Source: Mycetocola zhujimingii
Lineage (GTDB): Bacteria; Actinomycetota; Actinomycetes; Actinomycetales; Microbacteriaceae
Direction: 5' to 3'
Assembly: GCF_003065425.1 (NCBI RefSeq)
Contig: NZ_CP026949.1
Coordinates: forward strand, 744,001 to 808,000
Length of the DNA stretch: 64,000 nucleotides
In this document: in pieces, positions 40,256 through 49,588 of the stretch
Numbering within the stretch: position 1 is the stretch's first letter
Layout of the letters: each line of letters begins with the position of its first letter
Position numbers and translations under genes: made by a program
Notes under the pieces: generated by a model
What the model saw: the letters and a program-made list of their open reading frames with translations, nothing else
Told to the model about the DNA's origin: nothing
The model's database searches: none

Positions 40256-42241
40256 ATGAGCACAACCATGTCTTCGGAAGGTTTGTTGCAGCGAGTAATC
40301 GTTCCGACAACCCACGACCCGGACGTCTTGCCGCTCTATCTTGACGCAGATAACTGGACATCGTTCGCCCTGTACCAGGATGCCGATCAGCTGAACAGCC
40401 AGCGCGGGTTTCTGCGGGAAGACACCGGTCAGGCGACGATCAGACTGACCAGCGTCAACACGCTCCGTATGGTGGAGGGTGGCGCGGACACGACAGCGCT
40501 GCTCGACGTTCCGCGCGGTAAGGAGGTGTCGTTCGGGACATACTTCAATGCTTTCCCCGCGTCATACTGGGCGCGCTGGACCTCCATTGAGGGAGTTCAG
40601 CTTCGAGTGGAGACCGACGGTCCCGCTACCGTGATCGTGAATCGCTCCAACGCGCGAGGCATCACCCAGCGCGTGGAGTCGAAGCGCGTTGCCGGGCGGG
40701 CGACGACCACCTTCGACCTCGGCATGGCGATGTTCGGCGACGGCGGCTGGTACTGGTTCGACATCATGGCGGAGTCTGAGGACTGCCGGGTGCTTGAGGC
40801 GGGCTGGTATGCGTCGGCCGATTCGCCTGCTCCGCGCACGGGCACCGCGAGTGTTGGCATCACCACGTTCAACCGCGCTGATTACTGCACACAACTGCTG
40901 GCGGATATCGGCAACAGCCCGTCGGTCGATGGAGTTCTCGACGCGGTCTATGTCGTCGATCAGGGAACCCAGAAGATTGTGGAAGCCGCTGGATACGGCG
41001 AAGCCGTTGCGGCGCTCGGCGACAAGCTCCATGTCATCGAACAGGCAAACCTCGGTGGATCCGGCGGGTTCTCCCGAAGCATGATCGAGACGGTCCAGGC
41101 TGGTACGTCGGACTACGTCCTCCTCCTTGACGACGACATCGCCATTGAGCCGGAGGGAATCCGGCGCGCTGTCACATTCGCGAACTATGCGACCGATCAG
41201 ATGATCGTCGGCGGTCACATGTTCGACATGTACGCGAAGAGCGTGCTCCACGCCTTTGCCGAGGGCATCGATGACCGCAACTTCATGTGGGGCCCGGTCA
41301 CGCCTTCCCGCCACGATTTCACCAAATCGAATCTTCGTCAGACGAAGTGGCTGCACCGACGGGTTGACGCCGAATACAACGGCTGGTGGATGTCTCTCAT
41401 CCCGGTCAGTGTGATCAAAGAGCTCGGCGTCTCACAGCCGTTTTTCATCAAATGGGACGACGCGGAGTACTCGTTGCGCGCGGCCGAGCACGGTATCCGG
41501 ACGGTGTCTCTTCCCGGCGCAGCGGTCTGGCACGTTTCCTGGGTGGACAAGGACGACTCGCAGGACTGGCAGGCGTTCTACCACGCGCGGAACCGGCTTG
41601 TCGCCGCCCTGCTGCGCTCGCAGTACCCCAGAGGTGGGCGACTGCCCCTCGCGAACCTCGCGACCGACGTACGACAGCTCCTGTCGATGCAGTATTTTGC
41701 TGTGTCCGCTCGACACGAGGCCTACGCCAATGTGCTCAAGGGGCCGCGCGGAATCCACGCAGACATGCCGACGCGCCAGGCGAAGGTGCGGGCGCTGGCC
41801 GCGCAGTTCAGCGACGGCTCGGTCATCCGCTCGAAAGCGGATATGCCCGAGGTCGACGAGTGGGACAACGGTCTGCCCAACTATCGGCGGAACCCGCCGC
41901 CCAGGATGGTCATGCGTGCGACGGTAGCGAAGTACGTTCTTCGTGGGCTTTTCCGTCCGAACCGCCACGACCAGGAGACCGCGGAAATGCACATCGCGTT
42001 CGAGGACGCCAAATGGTGGGTGGTTCCGTCCTTCGACAGTGTGCTCATCTCCAATGCCGAGGGATCCGGTGCGATCTGGCACAAGCGCGACCCTCGCCTG
42101 TTCCGGAAGCTGCTGCTCAGGAGCATCGGGTACAGCGTCAAATTCGCCGTCCGCTGGCCCCGCCTCGCTCGGTCGTACCGCGCGCAGGAGAAGCAGATGG
42201 TCTCGATGACCGAATGGAAGAAGACGCTCGGCCTGTCGTAA
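40256..42241 (+). CDS. glfT2: galactofuranosyltransferase GlfT2
   Basis: 661 residues, close to mycobacterial GlfT2 in size and layout. N-terminal beta-sandwich domain (about residues 1-190) precedes a GT-A core with GITTFNRADYCTQLL, EQANLGGSGGFSRSM and the metal motif LLLDDDIAIEPEG (D292-D294). YNGWWMSLIPVSVIKELG and FIKWDDAEYSLRA supply the catalytic aspartates. A C-terminal helical domain follows. It polymerises galactofuranose on the lipid-linked primer. AAGGAG at 40246-40251 precedes the ATG. Divergent from the glf-wzm-wzt operon and ended by a strong terminator. Confidence 0.94.
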   Translation: MSTTMSSEGLLQRVIVPTTHDPDVLPLYLDADNWTSFALYQDADQLNSQRGFLREDTGQATIRLTSVNTLRMVEGGADTTALLDVPRGKEVSFGTYFNAFPASYWARWTSIEGVQLRVETDGPATVIVNRSNARGITQRVESKRVAGRATTTFDLGMAMFGDGGWYWFDIMAESEDCRVLEAGWYASADSPAPRTGTASVGITTFNRADYCTQLLADIGNSPSVDGVLDAVYVVDQGTQKIVEAAGYGEAVAALGDKLHVIEQANLGGSGGFSRSMIETVQAGTSDYVLLLDDDIAIEPEGIRRAVTFANYATDQMIVGGHMFDMYAKSVLHAFAEGIDDRNFMWGPVTPSRHDFTKSNLRQTKWLHRRVDAEYNGWWMSLIPVSVIKELGVSQPFFIKWDDAEYSLRAAEHGIRTVSLPGAAVWHVSWVDKDDSQDWQAFYHARNRLVAALLRSQYPRGGRLPLANLATDVRQLLSMQYFAVSARHEAYANVLKGPRGIHADMPTRQAKVRALAAQFSDGSVIRSKADMPEVDEWDNGLPNYRRNPPPRMVMRATVAKYVLRGLFRPNRHDQETAEMHIAFEDAKWWVVPSFDSVLISNAEGSGAIWHKRDPRLFRKLLLRSIGYSVKFAVRWPRLARSYRAQEKQMVSMTEWKKTLGLS

Positions 42242-42261
42242 TCCGCGGGTAGCCTCCCACG

Positions 42262-42299
42262 AAAAATGCAGTGCGCCGGATTCGGCGCACTGCATTTTT
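42262..42299. terminator. bidirectional intrinsic terminator
   Basis: A 17-bp perfect stem (42262-42278 with 42283-42299), loop GATT, starting with five A and ending with five T, so both strands end in a T tract. It lies between the convergent glfT2 and fcl genes. Confidence 0.93.
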
Positions 42300-42340
42300 G
42301 TTGATTGATGCTGTCCGGCGAGAGGAAGCCGGACTGGTGA

Positions 42341-43318
42341 TCAGGTGCGGAGGGTGTCGGCGTGCTGGTGGTACCAGTCGACGGTGGATCGCATGCCGTC
42401 TTCGAGGCTGATCTGTGCGGTCCAGCCGGCGTTGGTGAGTTTGGTGACGTCGAGCAGTTTCTGCGGGGTGCCGTCAGGTTTGCTGGTGTCCCACTCGGTG
42501 GTGCCGGTGAAGCCGGTGACTTTCGCGATGGTGTCTGCGATCTCCTTGATGGTGACATCGGTCCCGGTGCCGACGTTGACCTGTTCGGGTCCGTCGTAGT
42601 GTTCCAGCAGGTGCAGGCACGCCGCTGCCATGTCATCGACGTGGAGGAACTCCCGCCGCGGGGTGCCCGTGCCCCAGTTCGTGACCGTCGCTGCCCCGGT
42701 CTTCGCTGCTTCGTCGTAGCGGCGGATCAGCGCGGGCAACACGTGCGAACCCTCGGGAGAGAAGTTATCGCCCGGACCGTACAGGTTGGTCGGCATCGCG
42801 GAGATCCACGGCAAACCGTATTGCCGACGCACAGCCTGGACCTGCAGGATTCCCGCGATCTTTGCGATCGCGTACGCGTCGTTCGTGGGCTCAAGGTGCC
42901 CGGTGAGCATGTACTCTTCCTTGATCGGCTGCGGCGCGAGTTTCGGGTAAATACAGCTTGAGCCGAGGAACAGCAGCCGGTCCACCCCGGCCTTCACTGC
43001 GGCATCGAGAACGTTGACCTGGATTTGCATGTTCTCGCTCAGGAAGTCCACCGGGTACGTGTCGTTCGCGAGGATACCGCCGACCTTCGCCGCGGCCAGC
43101 ACCACGTACTTCGGTTTGGTTTCCTCGAAGAACGCGAACACCTGGTCCCGGTTCTTCAAATCCAGGTCCCGGGATGTCCGGCCGACCAGGTTGGTGAACC
43201 CTTCCTTCTCCAGCAAACGCCAGATCGCGGAACCGACCAGCCCCCGATGCCCGGCAACGTAGAACGTCGCGTCCCGGTCCAGGGGAGCCGGCGTGTAATC
43301 GACCTGCTCTGCAGGCAT
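42341..43318 (-). CDS. fcl: GDP-L-fucose synthase
   Basis: 325 residues, SDR extended family. FYVAGHRGLVGSAIWRLLE, AAAKVGGILANDTYPVDF, LGSSCIYPKLAPQPIKEEY and the catalytic YAIAKIAG (Y-x3-K), then MPTNLYGPGDNF, are the classic Fcl/WcaG signatures. Epimerises and reduces GDP-4-keto-6-deoxymannose to GDP-fucose. The start shares a base with the gmd stop (TAATG), giving a gmd-fcl operon. ManA at 56013 could provide mannose-6-phosphate for the pathway. Confidence 0.95.
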   Translation of the reverse strand: MPAEQVDYTPAPLDRDATFYVAGHRGLVGSAIWRLLEKEGFTNLVGRTSRDLDLKNRDQVFAFFEETKPKYVVLAAAKVGGILANDTYPVDFLSENMQIQVNVLDAAVKAGVDRLLFLGSSCIYPKLAPQPIKEEYMLTGHLEPTNDAYAIAKIAGILQVQAVRRQYGLPWISAMPTNLYGPGDNFSPEGSHVLPALIRRYDEAAKTGAATVTNWGTGTPRREFLHVDDMAAACLHLLEHYDGPEQVNVGTGTDVTIKEIADTIAKVTGFTGTTEWDTSKPDGTPQKLLDVTKLTNAGWTAQISLEDGMRSTVDWYHQHADTLRT

Positions 43319-44361
43319 TACTTCGTTCCCCAGCTGCTCAGCTTCGGGCTGTCGATCCAGTGCGACCCGTCGTGCTTAAGCGCTTCAATGTCTGCGTCGA
43401 CCATGATCCGGGCCAGCTCAGCTGTGTCGACTTCCGGCGTCCACCCGAGTTTGTCTTTCGCCTTGGACGCATCTCCGACGAGCGCGTCGACCTCGGTCGG
43501 GCGCAGGTACCGCTCGTCGAACCGGACGTGCTTCTCCCAGTCCAACCCGGCCCGGCTGAACGACGCCTCAACGAAGTCACGGACGGTGAAACTCCCACCG
43601 GTCGCCAGCACGAAATCGTCGGGCTCATCAGCCTGCAGCATCCGCCACATGCCCTCAACGTATTCCGCGGCGTAACCCCAGTCACGAATCGAGTCCAGGT
43701 TGCCGAGATAGACGTGGTCCTGTTTCCCGGCGGCGATCGCCGCGACAGCGCGCGTGATCTTGCGCGTGACGAATGTCTCGCCACGACGCGGTGACTCGTG
43801 GTTGAAGAGGATCCCGTTCACCGCGAACAAGTCATACGCTTCCCGGTAGTTCTTCGTGATCCAGTAGCTGTATACCTTCGCCGCGCCATACGGCGATCGC
43901 GGGTAGAACGGGGTCTCCTCGTTCTGCGGCGGAGGAGTCGCGCCGAACATCTCGGAACTCGACGCCTGATAGAACCGGCAATGCACGCCAGACAACCGCA
44001 CGGCCTCCAGCAAACGAACCGTGCCCGTCCCTGTCGTATCCGCCGTGTGCTCCGGCTCATCGAACGACACACGTACATGCGACTGCGCCGCGAGGTTGTA
44101 CACCTCATCCGGCTGGATCTCCGACAGCAATGTCACCATCCTGGCGCCATCAGACAGGTCGCCGTAGTGCAGGAACAGCTTTGCCTCAGGATCGTGCGGA
44201 TCCACATACAGGTGATCAATCCGAGCCGTGTTAAACGTCGATGCCCGACGAATCAGGCCGTGCACCTCATACCCCTTCGACAGGAGCAACTCAGCCAAAT
44301 AAGACCCATCCTGGCCAGTGATACCAGTGATAAGAGCACGTTTCGTCAAAAAATCCCCCAC
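43318..44361 (-). CDS. gmd: GDP-mannose 4,6-dehydratase
   Basis: 347 residues from GTG at 44359-44361 (a TTG twelve bases on is possible). [20 protein letters not shown] gives the NADP motif. Also present: [20 protein letters not shown], the [10 protein letters not shown] active-site block and [10 protein letters not shown] with the catalytic Y-x3-K. Also [19 protein letters not shown]. Converts GDP-mannose to the keto-deoxy intermediate used by Fcl. Operon with fcl. Confidence 0.96.
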   Translation of the reverse strand: MGDFLTKRALITGITGQDGSYLAELLLSKGYEVHGLIRRASTFNTARIDHLYVDPHDPEAKLFLHYGDLSDGARMVTLLSEIQPDEVYNLAAQSHVRVSFDEPEHTADTTGTGTVRLLEAVRLSGVHCRFYQASSSEMFGATPPPQNEETPFYPRSPYGAAKVYSYWITKNYREAYDLFAVNGILFNHESPRRGETFVTRKITRAVAAIAAGKQDHVYLGNLDSIRDWGYAAEYVEGMWRMLQADEPDDFVLATGGSFTVRDFVEASFSRAGLDWEKHVRFDERYLRPTEVDALVGDASKAKDKLGWTPEVDTAELARIMVDADIEALKHDGSHWIDSPKLSSWGTK

Positions 44362-44671
44362 GGGGTTCAGGCAGGGCTGAACAATTCGCCCTGCATCTTC
44401 CGGTTCTCAACTGCCTAGCCTATCCGTAATGCCGGTCTGCGGGCTTGGACAAATGGCGTTGCCCCGCCGCCGGGCTCTTCGGGCGCAGAGACCCGGCTCG
44501 TTGGGGTGGCCGCTCAGCGGGGCGTCCGCCATGTTGGATACTGGTAGTGCAGCGGTGTGACGCCGTCTGATGGCGCGCCGACTGCGCAAGTTCCGTTCTC
44601 ACGGGAGCGCGCGGCCCGGAGCCGGCAGCAGTTTGACTGGTCCGGCTCACTATTTGGCTTGAAAGGAAACA
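44362..44671. other. 310-nt divergent intergenic stretch
   Basis: Holds the 5' regions of gmd (minus) and a GT2 gene (plus). Near gmd, nested inverted repeats GTTCAG/CTGAAC (44365-44370, 44377-44382) and GCAGGG/CCCTGC (44371-44376, 44389-44394) could form alternative hairpins in the gmd leader. GAAAGGA at 44661-44667 serves the GT2 ATG at 44672. No gene supported. Confidence 0.6.
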
Positions 44672-45463
44672 ATGGCATCCCCCAAGGTACTCGTCGTTCT
44701 CCCCACTCTCGGGGACCGGCTTGACACACTGCGTGAGACCCTGGAGTCGACACGCGTCCAAGGGCAGGATGTGGGACTCACCGTCGCCATGGTGCTTCCT
44801 CCGGACGCAACAGCCGCCAGGGCGCTAGGCGAGGAATTCGGCGCGTTGATCGTGGATGACCCGCGCGAGGGCATTTCCGCAGCGATCAACCGGGGGCTTG
44901 CGGCCCGTACCGATGAAAAGTACTACGCCTGGATCGGTGACGACGACGTGTTCAGGCCGGGTGGCCTCCGGCGGCTGATGGACCTGCTCGAACAGAACCC
45001 TGACGCGGTTCTCGCGTACGGCGGATGTGACTACATCGATGCCAGTGGGAAGACGATCGCAGTGAGCAACGCAGGCAAACTGGCTCCGCTCCTGCTCGCC
45101 TGGGGGCCTGACCTCATTCCGCATCCAGGAACGATGATCCGTCTGGACGAGCTTCAGGCCATCGGCGGCTTTGATGTGGAACTTCGTTACGCGATGGATC
45201 TCGACGCTTTCCTGAAGCTTCGGCGCTACGGCAAATTCGTGAGCACGAGACAGAGCGTGTCCGGATTCCGGTGGCACCCCGACTCCCTGACCGTAGCGAA
45301 TCGGCTCAACTCAAGCCTGGAGTCGGAAGCGGTCAAGCGGCGGCACCTTCCGCGCGTGCTGCAGCCCATCAGCGGACTCTGGCAGCGCCCGGTGCGCTGG
45401 GCGTCGGCTGTTGCCGCCGGGAAGCTGAACTCCCGGGCACGGGCTATCGCTGCGAAGGACTGA
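44672..45463 (+). CDS. GT2 glycosyltransferase
   Basis: 263 residues. KVLVVLPTLGDRLDTLRETL, REGISAAINRGLAA and YYAWIGDDDVFRPGG (GDDD metal motif) place it in the GT-A GT2 group; HPGTMIRLDELQAIGGFD and YAMDLDAFLKL give the acceptor side. Good GAAAGGA ribosome site. Stands alone between gmd and a convergent pyruvyltransferase (3 nt between stops). Donor unknown; GDP-fucose is a possible guess from position only. Confidence 0.85.
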   Translation: MASPKVLVVLPTLGDRLDTLRETLESTRVQGQDVGLTVAMVLPPDATAARALGEEFGALIVDDPREGISAAINRGLAARTDEKYYAWIGDDDVFRPGGLRRLMDLLEQNPDAVLAYGGCDYIDASGKTIAVSNAGKLAPLLLAWGPDLIPHPGTMIRLDELQAIGGFDVELRYAMDLDAFLKLRRYGKFVSTRQSVSGFRWHPDSLTVANRLNSSLESEAVKRRHLPRVLQPISGLWQRPVRWASAVAAGKLNSRARAIAAKD

Positions 45464-45466
45464 TAC

Positions 45467-46684
45467 TCACGGGTAGAGGCGTCGCGCCAGCGCCAGCTTA
45501 GTCAGGGCGCTTCGCCTGGCGACGTCCGAGAACGCCTCGGATACCGATGGTGCAGGCGCTTCGTCGCCCGGAGCGAACGATCCCTGGGACCAGCCCGTTC
45601 CGAGCGTCGCGAGTGAACCGTGCTTCACGTCGTAGTACCCGGGCGCGAGTGACAGCCATGTTCCCTTCGCTCCTGCCGCTGCGGCGAGAAGGTGGAAGTG
45701 GAAGCGCGACGTCAGCCAGGTCTGGTTGTCGTTGGCCGGCAGCCCCCGCTCCCAGATGTCCTGGAATGAGAAGTAACGGGCGTCAGGGAACTCATCGCGC
45801 AAAATGTCGTAGAAATGCCTGTCGTGTGGAGGCATTGCCTCGACGAACCCGATTCCCTGGAGCCCCTCGTCCTGCCTCGAGCGAATGAAGTCGCGGATCA
45901 CGTCTGTGACGTGCGCTTCATCGGATCCCTCGAGGAAGTCTGACTGGATGAGGATCATGATTTCAGGCAGATTCGCCTCGTCCATGACCTGGCGGGGGTT
46001 CACGGCGAGCCCGAGGAAGGCGTCGTCGAGACCGTGGGTGATCCCGAGAACCGAGGCGCCGGCGTCATCGCGCGACTCGACGAAGTCGAAATCGCTGATC
46101 AGCCGCTTGAGATATGCCGCTGAGTCGTCACTCTGCGGCAGGAAACCCTGGCCTGTTGCATACACGCGCAGGCCCGTCAGCTTCTTCGCTTCGTGGGCGC
46201 TCGCGACGATTCCGATGTTCTGCTTCCAGACATCGTTCAAGTAGCCGCCGCCGAGAAAGTGGATGGTCGACATCGACCTCAGCTGGCTGAGGCCAATATC
46301 GACTTTGGGTGAGCCAAGTTCCCGGGTCAGACGCCGGGCATCTTCGCCGATCCCCTCGGCGCTATCCGACGTTGACTGGTATGCCATCTGCCACAGGGTG
46401 TTCGTGGTGCGAAGACGCGGGTGGGTATCACGCAGCATTGATGCGGCTCGCCCCGGTTCGGGGCAGTCGAGCCACACATCGGCGTGTGGCCGTTGACTGG
46501 CCAGGAAGTTGAGCCAGCCTCGAGCGATGAATTCATCGCCGAAGTTGGGGATTCCGGCGGGCGCAACGAGGTAGATCTGCTCTCGCTGCCGCTTGTTTTC
46601 TTTCCAGCCGCGAATTCGCTTTCCGAGTGAAGCCCAGCGTGTGGCGGCAGGCGAACGCCAACCGGGTATAAGTGTGTCTGACAT
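45467..46684 (-). CDS. polysaccharide pyruvyl transferase family protein
   Basis: 405 residues. A basic N-terminus (KRIRGWKENKRQREQ) precedes YLVAPAGIPNFGDEFIARGW, the PS_pyruv_trans start with the N-F-G-D-E motif. IHFLGGGYLNDVW, YATGQGFLPQ, FVESRDDAGASVLG and TSRFHFHLLAAAAGA then follow in family order. Members add ketal pyruvate to wall glycans from PEP (CsaB type) or act as glycosyltransferase-like enzymes. Acidic pyruvate groups are common on actinobacterial wall polymers, which fits, but the substrate is unproven. Confidence 0.82.
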   Translation of the reverse strand: MSDTLIPGWRSPAATRWASLGKRIRGWKENKRQREQIYLVAPAGIPNFGDEFIARGWLNFLASQRPHADVWLDCPEPGRAASMLRDTHPRLRTTNTLWQMAYQSTSDSAEGIGEDARRLTRELGSPKVDIGLSQLRSMSTIHFLGGGYLNDVWKQNIGIVASAHEAKKLTGLRVYATGQGFLPQSDDSAAYLKRLISDFDFVESRDDAGASVLGITHGLDDAFLGLAVNPRQVMDEANLPEIMILIQSDFLEGSDEAHVTDVIRDFIRSRQDEGLQGIGFVEAMPPHDRHFYDILRDEFPDARYFSFQDIWERGLPANDNQTWLTSRFHFHLLAAAAGAKGTWLSLAPGYYDVKHGSLATLGTGWSQGSFAPGDEAPAPSVSEAFSDVARRSALTKLALARRLYP

Positions 46685-46786
46685 TCGTGCTCTCTGTTGC
46701 GGGCGAACCCTTCAATTTACCGCACACGGACGGGCCGCCGCGCAGAGGTGGTCCAGGCTTGAGCGTGGAAGAAGCGGCCGGGCGGA

Positions 46787-48118
46787 CTACTCCACCGATT
46801 CGGGGTGCCGCTCGGATGGACCGCTCTTCGACGTTGAGCCGAGCCGGGTACGCCAGCTCATATTCTGTGACGCTTTCACGGCGCATACGACGAGCAGCAG
46901 CCACCCGGCGTCGACCAGGACGAAGCTCTCGGCGGCACTCGTGGCGATGAGGGCGACGAGGACGAGAGCCGGCCAGGTGTATGTGACCGTCCGGCGATTG
47001 GATGCCAGGAGCCAGGAACGCACGAACGCGAGAACGATCAGGGCAAGGAAAGCGCAGAGTCCGACGATTCCGACCTGAAGGTAGACATCGAGAAAAGCGT
47101 TGAGGGCTGTGTCATGGTTTCGGACCAGGGCGTTGTTGATGTAGGTGAACGGGGTGACATCCTGCCACAGCCCTGACCAGCCCCATCCTTCGATCTCATG
47201 CACAGGCACGAGTTTCCACGTCTGGAACCAGAGCAGGTACCGGTACTCGAATTCACTGCCTGCGTTGAGAAGTGCAAGCACCCTCAGGCGCGAGAGGTAC
47301 GTGACGTACAGGACGATCACGGCGAGCCCGGCAAGAGCCCACTGGAGAGTGCGGCGCGTGTCAGCGGGTGCCTGGCGCAGCCCGTAGAGCGCGAGCGCTG
47401 CGAGTCCGAGGACGATGGAAACGAGCGCCGTAACCGGGGACTGGCTGAGACCAAGGCACGCGATCGCAATGGTGAGCGAGTAAACGAGGACACCTCTCGT
47501 CACTGACCGCGTTCGCCACTCGACGATGAAGGTGATGAGCGCTATCAGGGCCATGAAACCGAGCATGTTCCTGGTCCCGAATACCCCCTGGATCGGGCCG
47601 CCCATCGCGAGGGTTCCCTGCACGCCCATGAAGTTGAAAGGGGTGTCGAGAATCAGTCCGGAGAGGACCTCAATGGCGATGGAGGCCGTCAGCAGGGCAC
47701 GGAGCACGGGTCCGACCGAGCGGACAATCTGGATCATGTCGCGCGTGAGCGCGACGGTCAGGCCGAGGAATGCGAAAGCTATTTGATAGAGAGAGCCGGC
47801 GAGCGTAGCCAGCTCGTGATCGGTCCACAACGTCGAGAGGAGGCACCAGCCGATGAACGCCAGAATCGAGACCGGAAGAAGCCCCTGCCACTCGATTGTG
47901 TCCCAGCGTGCGATTACCACGAGCACCGCGATCGGGACGAGGGCCAGCAGGACGCCGATCAGGCCGTTCCACCCCAGAATCGACCTGATCAGCGGGGTTG
48001 CGAAGGCGACGCCGAAGACGGTGAGGCTGAGCGCGGCTGTGGCCTGCGGACTCGCGAGCCCTCGGATGAGAGCGGCGAGTACCGGATGCTGGGGCAGCGG
48101 GCGTGGTGACGTCATCAA
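46787..48118 (-). CDS. O-antigen ligase/polymerase-like membrane protein
   Basis: 443 residues with about 11 hydrophobic helices. The large outward loop between late helices (WFQTWKLVPVHEIEGWGWSG through NHDTALNAFLDVYLQVGIVG) carries the WGxG...H..F pattern of the Wzy_C/O-antigen ligase family. Joins or polymerises lipid-linked oligosaccharides outside the membrane. Start overlaps the stop of a paralogous gene by 4 nt (48115-48118); the two are a tandem pair. Confidence 0.84.
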   Translation of the reverse strand: MMTSPRPLPQHPVLAALIRGLASPQATAALSLTVFGVAFATPLIRSILGWNGLIGVLLALVPIAVLVVIARWDTIEWQGLLPVSILAFIGWCLLSTLWTDHELATLAGSLYQIAFAFLGLTVALTRDMIQIVRSVGPVLRALLTASIAIEVLSGLILDTPFNFMGVQGTLAMGGPIQGVFGTRNMLGFMALIALITFIVEWRTRSVTRGVLVYSLTIAIACLGLSQSPVTALVSIVLGLAALALYGLRQAPADTRRTLQWALAGLAVIVLYVTYLSRLRVLALLNAGSEFEYRYLLWFQTWKLVPVHEIEGWGWSGLWQDVTPFTYINNALVRNHDTALNAFLDVYLQVGIVGLCAFLALIVLAFVRSWLLASNRRTVTYTWPALVLVALIATSAAESFVLVDAGWLLLVVCAVKASQNMSWRTRLGSTSKSGPSERHPESVE

Positions 48119-49485
48119 CGCGTTTCAGCAGCGATGACGGGAGTGAGATGGGGCCGCGCGACGGCATCCATCACCGGGTGCTGCTTGGTTTTGAGTGCGA
48201 GGGCCACAATGAGCACCCAGCCGGACTCGATGAGGATCCGGCTTTCGGCGACGGATTGCACGACGAGCACCACCGTGATGAGGATGGGCAACAACGACAA
48301 CACGGTGTATGGGCGGTCGTCCCTGAGATCGAACCGAGGACGGTCCACTGCCGCAAACCAGCTGCGCCAGAGCACAGAAACGATCACCGCGGTGAACAAT
48401 GCGACGCCGACGACGCCGAGCTGAAGCCAGACATCGAGCCACGCGTTGTGGGCGTGCAATTGCTCGACGCCGCGTCGGATGATGAGACCGTCAAAGGGCT
48501 CGGCCCAGGGGATCCATGGGCTCGAATAGCCCCAGCCGATCCACGGGCGCTCCTCGGCGAGACCGATGACCGTCTTCCAGATCGTGAGCCTGCCGGTGAG
48601 GTCTTCGCTCTTGCCGAGAAGCGCGAGTGCGAGATTGCTGAAAAGGGCCACGAACGCGATGGCCGCTGCTCCCAAAGCCGCAAGGCCGACGTAGACGCCG
48701 GCGCGGGCGCGCGGCGACGGGCTTCTGCGTATGAGAAGAACCGCTCCGAGGACGATTGCCGCGGCGAGTGCGGCCACGATCATGGTGCTCGACCTGGTCA
48801 GGCTGAAGATCACGAGTGCCAGCGCCAGCCAGGCGATGCCCCAGCCGCGGCGCACGCTTCCGGCCGCGAGCTGCAGGCCGAAGGTGATGATGCCAAGCAG
48901 AGCGATAACCGCGAGCAGGTTGGAGTTGCCGAGGATCCCCTGAATGCGACCGCCCTCGAACAGGAGGTTACGCGACCACATCGCCAGGAGCGGCGGCTTC
49001 TCGTCACCGAAATCGACGAACAGCGGCAGCACCGGTGCGCGCACGATCAGTGCAACCCAGAGCTCGAACAGGAGGGACAGGCCGAGCACCCATTTGAGGG
49101 CGTTGGCGAGTGCCCGGACGAGTTCGGTCCAGTCGAGGACGAGAGCGAGGTAGGCGCCGACGATGGTCGTCAACAGGGTTCCGGCGAGCGTGAGCAGGGT
49201 CGCCTGCGGGTACGCGGACCATGCGGCGGACAACAGCGCGAAACTGAGAAAGGCGATGAGGGCCTTGGGAAGTCGTGACCGGTCAAGCCGCGGCCTGACC
49301 CGGATGATCATGAGCACACACGCCAGCGCAACGACGATCGAAAGCGCGCCGAACCCCCAAATCGTCACAAGATTGCGGATGCCGTCACCAGCGAACGCGA
49401 TAACCAGCGCCAGCGAACCGATTCCTGTCGCCCAGAGGCGCTCGGTGGAGAGCGCGACGGGCGGCAGTACGGGGGACGTCGTCAT
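48115..49485 (-). CDS. O-antigen ligase/polymerase-like membrane protein
   Basis: 456 residues, about 11 helices, paralogue of the next gene. Late loop IGWGYSSPWIPWAEPFDGLI followed by QLHAHNAWLDVWLQLGVVGV gives the conserved WG..H.N.xLD.xLQlG block of the O-antigen ligase family. The C-terminal helices align with the neighbour (RILIESGWVLIVALALKTKQ versus ESFVLVDAGWLLLVVCAVKA). ATGA overlap with the downstream copy suggests co-expression; different acceptor use is likely but inferred. Confidence 0.86.
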   Translation of the reverse strand: MTTSPVLPPVALSTERLWATGIGSLALVIAFAGDGIRNLVTIWGFGALSIVVALACVLMIIRVRPRLDRSRLPKALIAFLSFALLSAAWSAYPQATLLTLAGTLLTTIVGAYLALVLDWTELVRALANALKWVLGLSLLFELWVALIVRAPVLPLFVDFGDEKPPLLAMWSRNLLFEGGRIQGILGNSNLLAVIALLGIITFGLQLAAGSVRRGWGIAWLALALVIFSLTRSSTMIVAALAAAIVLGAVLLIRRSPSPRARAGVYVGLAALGAAAIAFVALFSNLALALLGKSEDLTGRLTIWKTVIGLAEERPWIGWGYSSPWIPWAEPFDGLIIRRGVEQLHAHNAWLDVWLQLGVVGVALFTAVIVSVLWRSWFAAVDRPRFDLRDDRPYTVLSLLPILITVVLVVQSVAESRILIESGWVLIVALALKTKQHPVMDAVARPHLTPVIAAETR

Positions 49486-49588
49486 GGGTTACAGGTTATC
49501 GCGCATCGTCCGCGGTCCGCCGTCGGGCGCGGTTGATCGCCCGGCGCAATGGCGCATGGGTCAACCGGACGCGCGGAGGGGTGTGTTT

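Noticed and set aside
44633-44656. TTGACT ... TATTTG as a promoter for the GT2 gene at 44672
   Set aside because: Spacing is only 12 bp and it runs into the ribosome binding site.
48103-49278. 391-residue plus-strand open frame opposite the O-antigen ligase-like genes
   Set aside because: Spans the antisense of a membrane protein gene, low-complexity charged product, no homology.
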